Source: Centrapalus pauciflorus
Lineage: Eukaryota; Streptophyta; Magnoliopsida; Asterales; Asteraceae
Length of the DNA: 64,000 nucleotides
Direction of reading: 5' to 3'
NCBI GenBank assembly: GCA_020465985.1
Contig: JAANYP010003838.1
Location: 496,001 to 560,000 of the forward strand
Numbering within the stretch: the first letter of the stretch is position 1; each line of letters opens with the position of its first letter. The notes beneath the pieces are model-generated. The model was not told where the DNA came from, did no database searches, and saw only the letters and a list, made by a program, of their open reading frames with translations. Of the stretch, positions 10,276 to 23,074 are shown one piece after another. The position numbers and the translations under genes were made by a program.

Positions 10276-11229
10276 AGGAAAATTTCGTAAAAAAAAATCA
10301 TCAAACTATAAGTTTTTTTCGATTAAGTCCCTCAATCAATTTTTTTGTCTGATAAGTCCCTTAACTAAATAAAAATCACGAATTTGGTGTTTTTTTCAAG
10401 AAAAGTTATCGGTGACCTGTTAAGCGGGTTGCAATTGCTGACGTGTATTTTATAAATCTATGATTTTTTCGATTAAGTCCCCATTTTTTGTCTTATAAAT
10501 CTCTTAACTAAATTATTTTCTCTTATAAATCCCTCAACTAATTTTTTTGCCACATAAATCCATTATCTTGACAAAACTCATGTTATTTGTTGTTTTATCA
10601 ATTTAAGTGATTGTTCAATTGACACTCACGTAACACATATGTGGATGCAAAAACTATAAAACAAAATGATAAATCAAAACGATCATTTTTATTGTTTAAA
10701 GTTTAGTCGGGATGAACTAGTTAAATATATTTATAAATTGTGGTCTAGACAAACAGAGGATCGAAATAATCATCATTTATGTTATTATATTAAACCAACT
10801 TATGTTATCCGGAATAACGAACTTTTAAAAAAAAATTATTATTTTCAAACAACCATCGTCGTTAGGAAAAAATATTGTTTTCAAACCAACTTATTTTGGT
10901 CTAGACAAACACGACATGCTTTGTCATCGAAATAAACATCGTCGTTTTTAAAAGTTTAAAAAAAATTTCGTTTTATTTTATCGAAAAGTTGAAAGGTTTA
11001 ATTAGTTTGGGGACTTATAAGGAAAAAAATGAAATGGGGACTAAATCGGAAATTTTTTATACTTTGGTGGTTTTTGCAAAATAGGTTTAAGCATGTTAAC
11101 CTGTTATAACAGGTTAACGGACCAATTTAAAAGGTTTAAACAGTTTGGGGACTTATCATAAATAAAAAATGAAATGGGGACTTAATCGAAAAAATTTTGT
11201 ACTTTAATGGTTTTTTGCATAATTTTCCC
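10276..11229. mobile_element. Non-autonomous MULE-type element
   Basis: Long, imperfect terminal inverted repeats of about 60 bp: left 'aggaaaatttcgtaaaaa' through 'cgattaagtccc', and the inverted right end 'agggaaaattatgcaaaa' through 'cgattaagtcccc'. The element is flanked by a perfect 9-bp target duplication, TATATAAAA (10267-10275 and 11230-11238), as expected for Mutator-like elements. The right half contains an internal duplication around 'gtttggggacttat' (about 11009 and 11139). No transposase is encoded. Confidence 0.8.
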
Positions 11230-11238
11230 TATATAAAA

Positions 11239-11633
11239 TGATATATTTATGATTTTGAAGCTTAGATTTATGCATAATTTTTTTCTAAAATAACCATTAG
11301 TATATAAATTTCAATACAATCCAAGTATCTCGTTATAATTGATTTATTTCTATTTACATTTTTAATATAAATTTTATCACAATATAAATAATATCTGAAA
11401 CAACAAAATTTTTAATTTCAAATCTTAGATTTATATGTTGTAATTTTTCATAGTTTTTAACATAGATATTGTAGTAATATTAGTGTATGAGCTAAAGAAA
11501 TATATATTATCAAATAAATGCTTAACCCAATATTTATGATCAAATATATAATTTAGAAAATAAAATGTATTTAACATAAAATACATAATTACAAAATTTT
11601 AATACAAATCAATGTCATATATTTACATTCTAA
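11239..11633. other. Gene-free AT-rich stretch
   Basis: No features seen. Confidence 0.6.
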
Positions 11634-12084
11634 CACGCCATTGGCCTAGCCCATTACGTAAATGTAATTTGAAGTGTGTAAGAAAATATTGTAACAATAA
11701 GTGTTAAAATAGGAGTAAACAAAATCTTATTAAAATTAAAAGGTTAAATAAAAGAATAACGCTAAGATAATGGTGTGTTATGAAAAATTTTAATTTAAAA
11801 TAAAAAATAAAGAAAAAATGTCATTGGCTTACTCCATGCATTTGAATAATAAAGTGTCGTTCATATAATTAAACATAACTCCAAACATAAGTATAATTAA
11901 AATCATAATTTTAAATATGTAAGAAAATATTGTAATAATAAATGTTAAAATAGGGGTAAACAAAATTTTATTAAAATAAAAGGGCTAAATAAAAGATAAC
12001 GCTAAGTTAAGTGTGTGTTATGAAAAATTGAAATTAAAATAAAAAACAAACCCACGCCATTGGCCTAGCCCATTACGTAAATGT
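11634..12084. repeat. Diverged tandem repeat with 'ccattggcctagcccattac' units
   Basis: Two clear starts, 'acgccattggcctagcccat' near 11636 and near 12054, and a weaker one near 11818 ('tgtcattggcttactccatg'). Between them lie shared tracts 'aagaaaatattgtaa', 'gttaaaatagg' and 'gataacgctaag'. This is a decayed tandem duplication with units of roughly 180-240 bp. The last unit ends just before a TATA-like tract at 12084. Confidence 0.7.
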
Positions 12085-12166
12085 ATATATATAATGTCAG
12101 GCCGGAACGAATGAAAAAATCGGCCCCTGGAGATAGATAGTATGTCTTCGGTTGCCAAAACCCTAG
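12062..12166 (+). promoter_or_regulatory. Possible promoter: site II, TATA and telo-box motifs
   Basis: An AGCCCA element (inverse of TGGGCT, a site II core) at 12067, a TATA-like 'tatatatataat' at 12084-12095 and a telo-box AAACCCTA at 12158-12165 occur together. Site II plus telo-box is the known combination in promoters of plant ribosome-biogenesis and translation genes. The next such gene downstream is the RRP15 homologue at 15658. The link is inference; a short 80-codon frame starting at 12142 could instead mean something else. Confidence 0.35.
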
Positions 12167-12713
12167 AAATAAACCCTCCTCCTAGAAATAAACCATCCCT
12201 CAATTTGATCTGCTGCTTGTTAAAAGTTAAAACACGGCCCCCTCTTTCGTCTTCTGCATTTCCAACGGGTACGGTGTTGACTTTGTTAGTTGGCCCAGAG
12301 CTGGTGCACCAGTTTGACTCTCATGGTTCCTTTCAATTTATCTCTATCCGTCTGCTATTTGCTTATACCAGACATTCTAGTTAGGAAAATTTGTTAAAAA
12401 TACCATAAACATCAAACTTTGCTATATTTCTTAGCTAATGAAATGAATGATTCAAAATGGTTCTAACAAAAGGACCCAACAGTTTTGCATACGTATGATT
12501 GCAAAGTTTGATGTATTTTTGGTTTTCTAATCATCAAATGTTTCAAGTCAATTTTGGAGCAGGTATAATTTTTATATGTAATTATATGAATATTGATGGA
12601 TGCATATTGATGACAATACAACTTTCCGAGTTGATTTATTTCGTTTCCGGGTTACTTTCCTTTGATATAAAATGAGTTTTGTTGATATGGCACACAATGG
12701 TATTGTAACACCC

Positions 12714-15376
12714 TGACCCCAAGTGGATCGGCGATATTATAATTAACTAATTCATCTAACCAAACGTAACTTATATTTTATTATTAAACTGTCAATCTTT
12801 AAACATAAATACCAATTGCTTTCAAATTACCAAATTAAAAATAAAATAAAACATTAACTAATGTTCACGATCTATAATACTAAAATAATAAAATAACTAA
12901 CATATATCTAAGTTCTCAATTGACGGTCACTCTCTGCACACTTCCCATCGTCAATCCTGAGTACTTGCATTAAGAAAAACACAGCATTAGCCAAACGTCC
13001 AGTACGGAGATCGAATACAAGTGCAACGCATAGGTTTTCAAATACTAATGAATGTTTTGAAAATAGATTTCTTTAAAAGAAATGTTTTGAAAATGGTTTT
13101 TCTTTAAAAATAAATAACATCCTCCACACCAGATCAAACAAAGAATATAATGACTGAATCAACAAGGGCTGGGTTATTTTTACCGAGCGTCCTAACAAAA
13201 GTACAACAAACCATCTCATACAAAAGACTACACTGAGTGGCCAACTCAGTGTATCTGGCCGGAAGGAGTGTATGCATTACACCACAGTTCCACAAAACAC
13301 ATCATAGCCAAGGATCATCCATACGCCCCCTGAAACAATCAACGGCTCATTCCCGAGCTAATATAATCTCAATCATGAATCGTAATCTCAAATAAAAGGG
13401 AGACGCCGTAACCGATCACACTGTTACGGAAGTGTCATGCCATTGGTGTCGCAATGGCATGCCTGTGGTATCTCCACAGGTAGTTCACTCGGTAATCCTA
13501 TATCCTATCTACTGTCTAGTGTTCAAGCATAACAAAAAAAGGTCCGCATAAACATCTCAAAGTTAATAATCATTTCAATACAAAATGCCACATTCACAAT
13601 AAGCCATGAAAATAACCGATTTCAAAATATGTTTTTCGCAAATGTTTTACGAGCGTTTAAAAACGATATTCGCTTTTGAAAAAGAAACTGACACGAGAGA
13701 CATCAAAATTCGAATGTCAATATTAGCATGTAAGTCACACATTGAACAACTCAAGAGTAACGCTGAAAGAGGTGCGGAGTCCGTAACTTAATAGCAGCTT
13801 AGCAAAATCACGACGACAACCTAAATCCGCCACGAATCGATCCGATCTATAAGAACGATATTAAATTAGGCATTCGATAGATACTAGCTAGGTTGGTCTC
13901 CTAGATGCCTAATCCCACTATTTTAATACATACTTTTACACTTAATAATTATTAACTTCGGTTTGCAATTATTGTTCGTTTAACTTAAAATGATTCATTA
14001 ATCATTATTAATCAATTCGTCGTTCCAATAATTATTTATGTGATTTTCTATAGACTTTAACCAGTACAATTCTAATGTGTTTATTTTGATCTCAAGGAAT
14101 ATTTAAATTAACTTTACTAACAAGTGGACGTTAATATTTAACATATTATTAATCATATAATTAATCAATTTTAGGTTACGGTCTACTTAAATTCGATTAA
14201 CAATTTTAGTGACTAATAATAACATATAAATGTTATTAATCACAACTATACATGCGAATAATTAAATAATCCATTAATAAAATGTTAACTTAAAGTTGGG
14301 TTCTAATCATATAATTATGATATTAAATGTTACTTAATTTATTCATATTTGTTTCAACTATATATTTTTGGTTTAATTAAAAAACCAATTATTAATTAAG
14401 AATAGATCAGAAAATAAAATTTTTTAATATCATTTAATTAGTTAGGTTACGGGTCGCGTCCATAACCCGGTACCCATTCCTTTTCTCTCCCCTTTTCTCG
14501 GCACCAACACACACTATGCACACACACGTTCTCAACTCTCTGCTCTCTGCCTCTCTTGCTCCTCCGGCGACCGCCGCCGTCGCTCACCGGCGACCACCAA
14601 CAACCCTCGGTTCCTCTCTGTAAACTATCCCCATCATCCCTCGCTCACTCCGCCTCCTTCGTTCTCGCACACAACGGCAGCGGACAGCAACCCTAACGTC
14701 GCCGCCGCCGCCGCCGCTGCACAACACCACAACTCCATCGCCACCGCCGGCCTCACTGGTAACACACTCTCACTTGATACTCACATCTCTCAGCTCACGG
14801 CTCATCTCTCTCTCGGCGCTCACACACCGCGGCTGATCAGGCCCATCAGCGCCGCCGCCGTTAGTCGCGAAACCGCAACCCCCACCGACGCTCAAAACCC
14901 TAATATTAGGTTGTTTTCTTATCTTGTATTTATATTTGAATCTGATTTCGATTTCCCAAATAAAACCCTTTACAACACATAAGAAACAATACGTAATTTA
15001 GGTAGTGAGTATAGTATACCTTGCTTTGAAGGAATGTGAACGTTGCTTGCTTCTCTACCGGTTTTGTTGAACGGCACTTGAACGGCCGGCTAGAGTTTTG
15101 TCTTACTGATCTGATTAGGGTTTGGAATTAAGGTTATTGGTTTATAAATATTAGTTTAGGGTTTGGGCTCGTTTAGTTAAAGTTTACTAGTTATTAATTC
15201 AACCCATTTAGTTTAACTATATTAACTGATATTGTATAAATGTTCATCTAGGTCCCTCTATTTTATTTAATTAAACAACCTACTGCTTATTAACTTTTAA
15301 TAAATGTAGTTAAGATATTATTATTATTATTGGTATTTTTTTATTAAAATTGTTATTTAAAACTTGGGTTATTACA
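12714..15376 (-). mobile_element. Solo LTR of a gypsy-type retrotransposon, 2.66 kb
   Basis: The stretch begins TGTAACACCCTGACCCC and ends GGGTTATTACA, with inverted TGTAA/TTACA termini. These ends resemble those of the LTR pair at 36042-37983 and 40695-42599. Flanks are GGTAT (12709-12713) and GTTAT (15377-15381), a 5-bp target duplication with one mismatch. The interior has a GC-rich segment (14560-14900), as in the other LTRs, and no long ORF. No second LTR or internal region is present, so LTR-LTR recombination probably left it. Minus-strand orientation is inferred by analogy with the gag-bearing element. Confidence 0.75.
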
Positions 15377-15657
15377 GTTATGTTGTCGTTTATACTCACT
15401 TTTCTAGTTGATTATTTGTTCTTTACCAGTAAGCACGGTGTCAATTCTGTATTGTAATTTATTGATCAAAGTGCATTATGAGTAAATGTGGTCAAGGACG
15501 CAAGGCCGCCTGTGATTTCTCATCATCTATGACATTCCAACTATGATTCATAATAAGGGGCATTGATAACCTTTTGTTATTCTGTCAAACTTGCCTGATT
15601 AAAATTATATTGATAATTACATTTGTTAGGTTTCAGGCTGAATAAAAAGTAATTAGG

Positions 15658-18600
15658 ATGGCTGAAGAACTTCAAATGCAAGAAGTTGGAAAAGGACCGT
15701 GGAAGAGAAAACTAGGACACAAGAAGGGTAAGGGGAAGAAGAAAATGAAAGTGTTCCAGGGCAGTGGACAGAAGGTTAAAATGGATGGAAAAATGAAAAA
15801 GCTTTTTCGAAAAAAGGCTAGAGATTATAATTCGGATGATAGTGATGCTGATGATATAGACGAAGAGGAGCCTGTCCCTCCAATGAAGCTCGAAAAGAAA
15901 CAGTCACATAATGAAGATGTGGAGGGTGACGATATATCTTCGGATGAAGAAGCAGGCGGGGACGTTGATGTGGATAATGACGTTTCTGATGACGAAGGTG
16001 GGGAAATTCAACCTGGGGTTATGAAATTTTCTGAAGGATGCACATCTTTTAAAAAAGCCTTCAAGAAAATAATAAAGAAAAGTGGATCAGATGATGTGCT
16101 GGTAAGCCTCTTGATTTATGATACATCGATGTTCCAAGTGGTGAAATTCAATCTTTCTTGCCCGTAAGTATGTTAATAGCACCCTTAAGAATAACTGTAT
16201 CTTGAAGGGTTTTTAATTTGATCGTTAATTTCTAATTAAAGCTAGCAACTATGCAACTGCCTTGCTTAATTTTCTAGCAGTGCTAGCTGACCATGTAGGT
16301 TTAAGATAGAGACAGAGACTCCTCAAGTATGCCTTTTGCGTTTTTTTTTTTAAAATGAATTTGTTATTGCTGTAGGGTCCTGTATTATCTGCTCACAAGA
16401 AGCTTGTAGTAGAAAAGCTTGCTGAAGAAGCTGCTGAGAGGAAAGTTAAGGGGGATGCAAAAAAGGAGAAAACTTTGGTAATTCATTTGTACTTGGGTAT
16501 AATTTGTATTACCATGAATGTATAAAATATCTAACCATGCATGTTGAAAATCTTTTGGATATGAAGTTAGGAGAGAAAGGACATGTAAAGCCTGATGCCT
16601 TCTCAGTCACACATGAAAAATTGCTTTTGGGAGTTGCTACAAAAGGAGGTAATGATGTTTCTTTTGATGAATTAGTTGAATGCTATAAACTTTTTCATTA
16701 TTGACCTGCAAGCTAACTTGTTGACAATTTTTTTCATGTGTTGGCGGGTCATTCAGTTGTCAAGTTGTTTAATGCAGTGAGTTACTGATTCATAAATGTG
16801 AGTTAAGTTTTATGTTTCCGTCCCTGCTATGACTCATTTTCTTGAATTTCAGGTTAACAAGGCTCAAAGTTCACAGAAAGGTTTAAATCCGTCAAGGTCT
16901 AAAGATGCTAAAGGTTTGCAACTAGATGCTTAGTTTCTGCTCTTTTAACTCATACTTTTTGAAATGAAGCATGAATTACTACATTTCATTTGCTTAGTAT
17001 ACATACCTTTATGCTCAATAAGTCCTAAAATGTTACCCACTTACCCCTATTTTAACAATTCAATAAATTGGGTGTCACTAATGCTTGTTTTGGTTATTGC
17101 TAGGGTTGATAAAAGTGTCGTAAGTATTGAAAGCAAACATGAATATATGGTTTTATCTCCGAACTTATGAACTTGAAACCCAAGTATACCCTAGTTTTAT
17201 GAACTTGAAACCCAAATCCAACAAGAGCATGCATCAGATGGGCACCTCTAAACTTATGAACTTGAAACCCAAGTATACCCTAGTTTTATCTCCGAACCAG
17301 CATACACAAGTTGTATATTAAATATCAGTTGTTTCAGGCTTATAAGAGAAATGAAACTAGAATTTACAAAAATATGAGAACAAAGTTTAAACATATGTAA
17401 AGTCAAGTATAGAAGAGTCTGATCTTCAAAACTCAACATCAAATCTTGCTAAATCCTATGTGAAACCTAATCCCATTTATATTTACCAACTACTATTTCC
17501 ATAACAAAATATATTTTTTTGAGGTTTTTGGTGCCTTGTTTGTGGTATATGTATCTTTACCATATGTTATTTTAAAATATTAAGCATGTCTTTTTATTGA
17601 TTTAATCAAGAGAAGAAGCATAAAAGCATCAGTCTTTTCAACATATATGATGACATCTTCGTAAACCGTAAATGAAAGATATTGGTTTTCATGCTGTTTC
17701 AAATTAGCATGTGTTGGAATATCCAAGCTTTTTGATGATTACAAGTACAAAAATATAGGCTCGGGGTAGTCTTTGATTGCCTTAGATTGGAATCTTGGAT
17801 TGAATTATGTAGAGTTGCTTGTTTTTACTGGTTAAGCTTGAGCCATGATATTTACTTTTATAAATCTTGGTTCATATGGGCTCTTATAGGCTCATAAGAT
17901 GGAGGCATGGGTGGTCTATATAAGCTTGTATAAAATTGAATTGTGCAAATAAACTTACATAAAAGTATATCAACTAAATCAAACAGTTGGAAGTCCGCTA
18001 GAGGTTAAGACTAGGAGACGTGAATAATATACATGGTTTATTTATCACATACCTTATAATAGGCTTGCTGAGTGAGCTCTATGCAGTTGTCTGACTCATT
18101 TAGTTTTACTTGGTTTGAGGCTTTGAGCTCCAATGAGATGGTCAAATGAAATGAGCTGATTTTTTTTTTGTGCTTGCCAAACTTTTTGATAAACAAGTTC
18201 ATGAGCTCTTACAAGCCGAATTGTGTAATCTGTGCTGATATACTTAACAAAGAAGTCAAATCTATTCCTTATGGTGGAGGTTAAAGACAAATTGCTTTTT
18301 ATGTTTCTGTTATTTGGTCGTTGGATATAAGCTGCACATATGTGGTGAATCATTAAAGATATTAGTAAGTGAAATTTCTATATTATCGAATAAATTGTGA
18401 CAAAATGTGTCCTAGTAGAAGCCTAGAAGGTCATTAGTAGCCCAAATGTTTTCTTGCTTTGGCTTTTGTCATTCCTTTGTCACACTATTTCATATGTGGC
18501 CATTTTTATAATTTGAGCATTGCCTTTGAAACAAACCATATTTATTATTTATGTGATTCTTTTAACCGTATATAGTCAACTTTCCTAGATGGTTAACATT

Positions 18601-19535
18601 GTTCTTTGATCTTATAGTGATTCAAAAGCGGAGAAAAGAAGCCTTCTTTTCAGAACTGGGCAAGGTACTGTCTTCTCTCTCTGTAAAGTTTCAGTTTGAA
18701 TTGCTTACATCCAGTCATTCACCTTTGGTTTATCACTTTATCTACTATACAGGTTAGCACAAGTGGAACTGCAGGTGACGGAGAAGGTCCTGCTTGGGCT
18801 CCTTTACGTGATAACTATATGCTGACAACTTCGAAGTTGAAGGACTGGGACAAAGCAGCTGTAAGAACTTTCCCTTTCTTTTATTTTCTTTTTATCTTAC
18901 TCTTTACTTCTCATGAATATAGGGAAAATGAAGGAATCTTGTACACCCATGTGTAAAACTGTAAATTATAATTTGTTGATAACAATAATAGCGGGATATT
19001 GCTGAGAGTCGGTGAACCAATTTTACTATCAATTTTTTTTTGCAAAATTTGCTAAAAAGAAACTAAGGGGCGTTTGGTACAGTGAGATGTAATGTAATGG
19101 AAATGCTTATATTTACAAGCTTTTTTACATTGATGGTGATGATTTTGATTCTCATTGAATGGAATAGAAACTTGACTTTGGTATAAATATCATTTATTTG
19201 CTTTTTCCAACAAATTAGAGAGAATCAAACTCATGGAAAGGGAATGAGATTTTCTTCTTTTTTCTTTGATTTCAATGTCAAAGCATTATGATAATGGGTT
19301 AACTTGCAAACACAAGCATTTTCATTCTATTCCATTCCACCGTACCAAACACCCCCTAAATGTAGATTACACTTGGTAAAAAGGAGAATGAGTGAATTTG
19401 TACGAGGGGTGAGGTCAATGTTTATGATTACTAAATGTGGAATGCTGGTGGTTGCGTATGTAGGATACATCTGAAGCAATAGATGATTTTGGAAGACCAG
19501 AAGATAGTTCATCTGATGATGAAGATGATGATTAG
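15658..19535 (+). CDS. RRP15: RRP15-like ribosomal RNA-processing protein, 8 exons
   Basis: Exons 15658-16101, 16376-16477, 16567-16648, 16757-16776, 16853-16913, 18618-18664, 18753-18860 and 19464-19535 (TAG) join in frame with GT/AG borders and give 311 aa. The N-terminal third is basic (KKGKGKKKMKVF, FRKKARDY) and then strongly acidic with SDD/DEE runs, typical of nucleolar proteins. The conserved RRP15 core spans exons 1-6: KKAFKKIIKK, VLSAHKKLVVEKLAEEAAERK, GEKGHVKP, VVKLFNAVNKAQ, PSRSKDAK, KRRKEAFFSELGK. The acidic tail ends SSSDDEDDD. RRP15 proteins act in the nucleolus in 27S pre-rRNA processing and 60S maturation. Exon 4 is only 20 nt. Intron 5 (1.7 kb) has internal repeats and intron 7 carries a MITE. 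The exon 3 start was set by frame and similarity. Confidence 0.9.
17150..17300 (+). repeat. Short direct repeats in RRP15 intron 5
   Basis: The motif 'acttatgaacttgaaaccca' with 'agtataccctagttttat' occurs two to three times within 150 bp. No coding function. Confidence 0.75.
19067..19356. mobile_element. Tourist-like MITE 2 (in RRP15 intron 7)
   Basis: Terminal inverted repeats 'ggggcgtttggtacagtg' and (inverted) 'gggggtgtttggtacggtgg' with TAA target duplications at 19064-19066 and 19357-19359. It is 290 bp, non-coding and wholly intronic, ending about 107 bp before exon 8. Confidence 0.85.
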
Positions 19536-22017
19536 TTACATGAATGTCAATGTTTTACGAATATAATTCATGTAAGGTCAGCATGCTACACTGCCCTAAT
19601 TGATTCAACAGATTCTGTTGTGTAGAATTTTGCTTCACTTACTACCTGTGCTTATAGTGAACTCAAACTCTCAAAGATCAATGATCTTGGGTTTGATGTA
19701 ATTTGTAAGCATTATTATAGCAATTGTTTAGCTTTCAAGGTTTTGTCTACTTGGCTATTATCTATTATTTCACATGGCAACTGGCATGGTATTTAAGCGT
19801 ATTTATTATTTTATATTATCAGTTATTAATTTATTTTATTTTATTTTTAGTTAACTCGTATAATTTCTTTACATACAATCAAGACTATGTACATTACAAA
19901 TCATAACCAAAAATCTCTCCACCCATCGGCAGCAACTACAAAACTACAACTCTCCTCTACCGGCTGCCACTGCAATTGGTACCGTATGCCTAAGCAGCTT
20001 TGATAAAAGGTTGATTAAAAGTTAAAACCGATCACAACAGGCTTCTTGAATTACTCTACGGTTTCTATTTCGCTCATCTGCATCTTTCCAGAATCAAGAA
20101 ACTGAGAGAAGGGTTGTTTTTCTGTTTGCCTGAGGGAAGAAACCTATCATTTTCACAACTTCTTCCCGCATTTTGTGAACTAATCTGCCATGTTTTCTTG
20201 CCCTTTTTTGGTCTATATCAGTTATTGCAGCACTATTGCTTGACTATTTCCCATGTTAACTTGTAAGGAAAGGTATTGGTTCGAAACTTCGAATCATCAC
20301 CACTGTCCTGGATTCTGTTTATCTTCTTCCAATCTTTTAGTTGTCTTATGGTCACTCTTTGTAATTGTACCATTTTCAGATACAATTTTTATATCCTTTA
20401 GGCTTTTACGATTCCTACTCCATTCTCTTTTAGTTTTCTTCCATCTTTGCTTAGTTGATTGATAATTTTAGTACTTTTTTTTTTAATCTTTATCATTATT
20501 TTGGTTTGTTTATGCTCTGTTTTAGGTTAGATGATTATATGTTCTCTAGAATTTGTATGAATCTGATTGAATATCATGGATGACTAAGATTTTCATGTTC
20601 TTTAGAATCAGTATGATCTTTTAGGGGTTGATTAAGGTTTTCTTGTTCATCTTCGTCTGATTTTCTACGACCAAGGTTTGTGGGTGAGTGGTGATCGTTA
20701 CCTATACAATTGGTTGCATGTCACCTTTTCACAAGTTCAATAATAAAAAGATAATGTAATGGTCAAAATGGTAAAAAATAACTACAGAGGGACCAAATTG
20801 ATCAAATGATAGAAAACATGGTAGTTGTTTAGTTTGCCTATTATATATCTAGATTGTAAAAGTAAGATAGTAATTTAGGTTGTGTTTTATTGCAGTTTTC
20901 TATTTATAGATTTCAAGGATGGTTATGAATTTTTCTGTCTTTAGATGTATGCTGCCAGAAGAAATAAAATTCATTGTTCATCTTACTGTTCATCTTTGTA
21001 GTAATCACACACAAAAAGCATTCTTCAATGTCTGATTTCATCTTACTATTACTAATCACATAAGCCTTATCTTTCTATGTGATTCACCAAGATTTTGATT
21101 CATTACTATAAATGATAAAGTTTTATAATTCCATTTAGGATTAGGGTATCGGTGACTAATGAGACTTTATCCATAATTATGGATTTATGGGATTAGAAAC
21201 ACAGTGTTTGGTATTAGTGGAGGGCTGTGATTCTAGCTCATTCAAGCAAACGGGTCAAATAGACCAACGACTAAAAGATAAAATTCATACATGATATTAA
21301 AAGAAAATTATAAGATCACAATTTGTCTGGTACATTATTTTCTAGATTTTGTATTAATTTTTTAAAAAAAATGTGTTTTAGCTTAGTAGTTTATGATCGG
21401 GTCATTTTAACCCGTACAACCCGTTGGGTTAAAATTGTCACCTTGCGCAAATTATATATTTGGTTGGAAAACTAAAAAGGCAGCCATTGGACGAGCCTAA
21501 CTTAAAAATGATGAGTTTGATGGGCTACTGTAAGTTGATACGATTGTATCTCTCCACATGCTTAGGCAAAGGGGTTTGTATACTCAACCTGTTGAGGTAG
21601 CGGCTATGCCATCTAGGCAAACGTCGGCGGGAACACTGCCCTCCCCCCCCTCTCCACCTGTGGCCTCGCTGAGAACACCTTGATTCGGTGTTACCCTCCT
21701 GCTCGGCTTCTTTCTCTCTACCTTCTCTCTTTCTCTCTCTAAATTTAAACGAGTAATGAGTATTTGGATATAAAGATTAAAAGACGGGTATTTTCAAAAA
21801 ATTAGAATAAATGGTGAAAAGAGAAAAGTTGACGTTGCACTGAGGAGTCCAAAATGGTAGAATTGGAAGGAGTGGGTACACCCCTCGCCTTACAAGCTAC
21901 AATGATGTTCTCACAACGAGTTTTGGAAAATATGTTATGTATAAAAGACATAATTTGCTTATATATTTTCATATGGATTATTTGATGACATATTTTGATT
22001 TGTTTAGTTATAAACTT
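19536..22017. other. Gene-free region downstream of RRP15
   Basis: It contains the presumed 3' UTR of RRP15, T-rich sequence with no recognisable protein, a decayed MITE related to 6120-6328 at about 21250-21445 (inverted), and a short segment at 21478-21530 that recurs at 27850-27905 and belongs to the tandem array described to the right. A pyrimidine-rich stretch at 21640-21740 is not recognised. Confidence 0.6.
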
Positions 22018-22028
22018 AAAGATGATAA

Positions 22029-22061
22029 GTTGTTTGTTTACTTATTAATGGAATCATTAAT
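22029..22061. mobile_element. Half copy of the short ~100-bp MITE
   Basis: The sequence 'gttgtttgtttacttattaa' followed by 'tggaatcattaa' matches the left half of 8844-8942. Another half lies at 50969-51008. Confidence 0.5.
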
Positions 22062-23074
22062 TGACTCGTTCAAGGGCTCTTAATACCATGGTTGTAAATC
22101 CATGCTTAAATCTGCAAACCAAACGCAAGATTTGAAATTTAAATCACAAAAATCCAAAGATCCTGTAAACTAAACACATCAATGTTCCATTGACAAGTGA
22201 CAAAAGTGTGTATGGATTGTCGTTGCTTACTTGCTTTATATAGCACGATATACATAAACAACAATGCAAATAGTTTATACTCCAAATATAAATTGTTAGT
22301 AATGTTGTTTATTTATGTTCACACAAGGGTTGTATATTTAATTGACATTGATTTTTGGTTTAATATGATTGTTGGTTAAAACAAGAATAGTACTTTTTAA
22401 TTTTTGAAACAAACAACCATTATTTTAGGTTTATATTATTCAAATTTAAGAACGTTTAAAGGTAAATAATTGAAGGTAACGGTAAACATTTAAACGTAAA
22501 CCTGACTTTACAGGAAGACGTTCAATTTCTACTTGATACATACCTCTAAGATTATATTTTAGTTTCTTAAGGATGTTTAACATTTGATTTGTAAGTAAAT
22601 AACTAAACTAAATTGAAACCAAAATCTAAATCTGATTCAGTTTATAGCTTTTTGGTTCAAACAGAAAACATGTAATATGAAAAATCGAAATAAAATTTAC
22701 CCAATTTAATTTATTTGATGTTTAACATATAATCTACATACTTTTACTCTCATTCATCTTCTCTTTCAATTTTGGGTCATATGTGCAGATGTTTTTTATA
22801 ATCTAGTTGGATTGATGTTCAAGTTTTTGATTTTATTTATTTATTTATTTATTATGTTGTAGATTGTAGAAAAAATCATTAAGTTCAACACTATGAATAT
22901 ATGAAAATAGAACTTCTTGGATTCAATAAAAATTAAACCAAGTGGTGCCCTACTTGTTTTCTTCCAATCATCTCTTGCCACTTGGCTTTTTAAAAATTCA
23001 TCAACCCAAAATGCTAAAAACAGAAAAGGAACACATTTCTTAACACTCCAAATTTTGACACACCCACTTTCTGT

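Noticed and set aside
10666..10935. 89-codon ORF inside the MULE-type element
   Set aside because: No similarity to transposase motifs; AT-rich low-complexity reading frame.
12142..12384. 80-codon ORF starting MSSVAKTLEINPPP
   Set aside because: No recognisable domain; it overlaps possible promoter motifs. Could be a leader ORF but there is no support.
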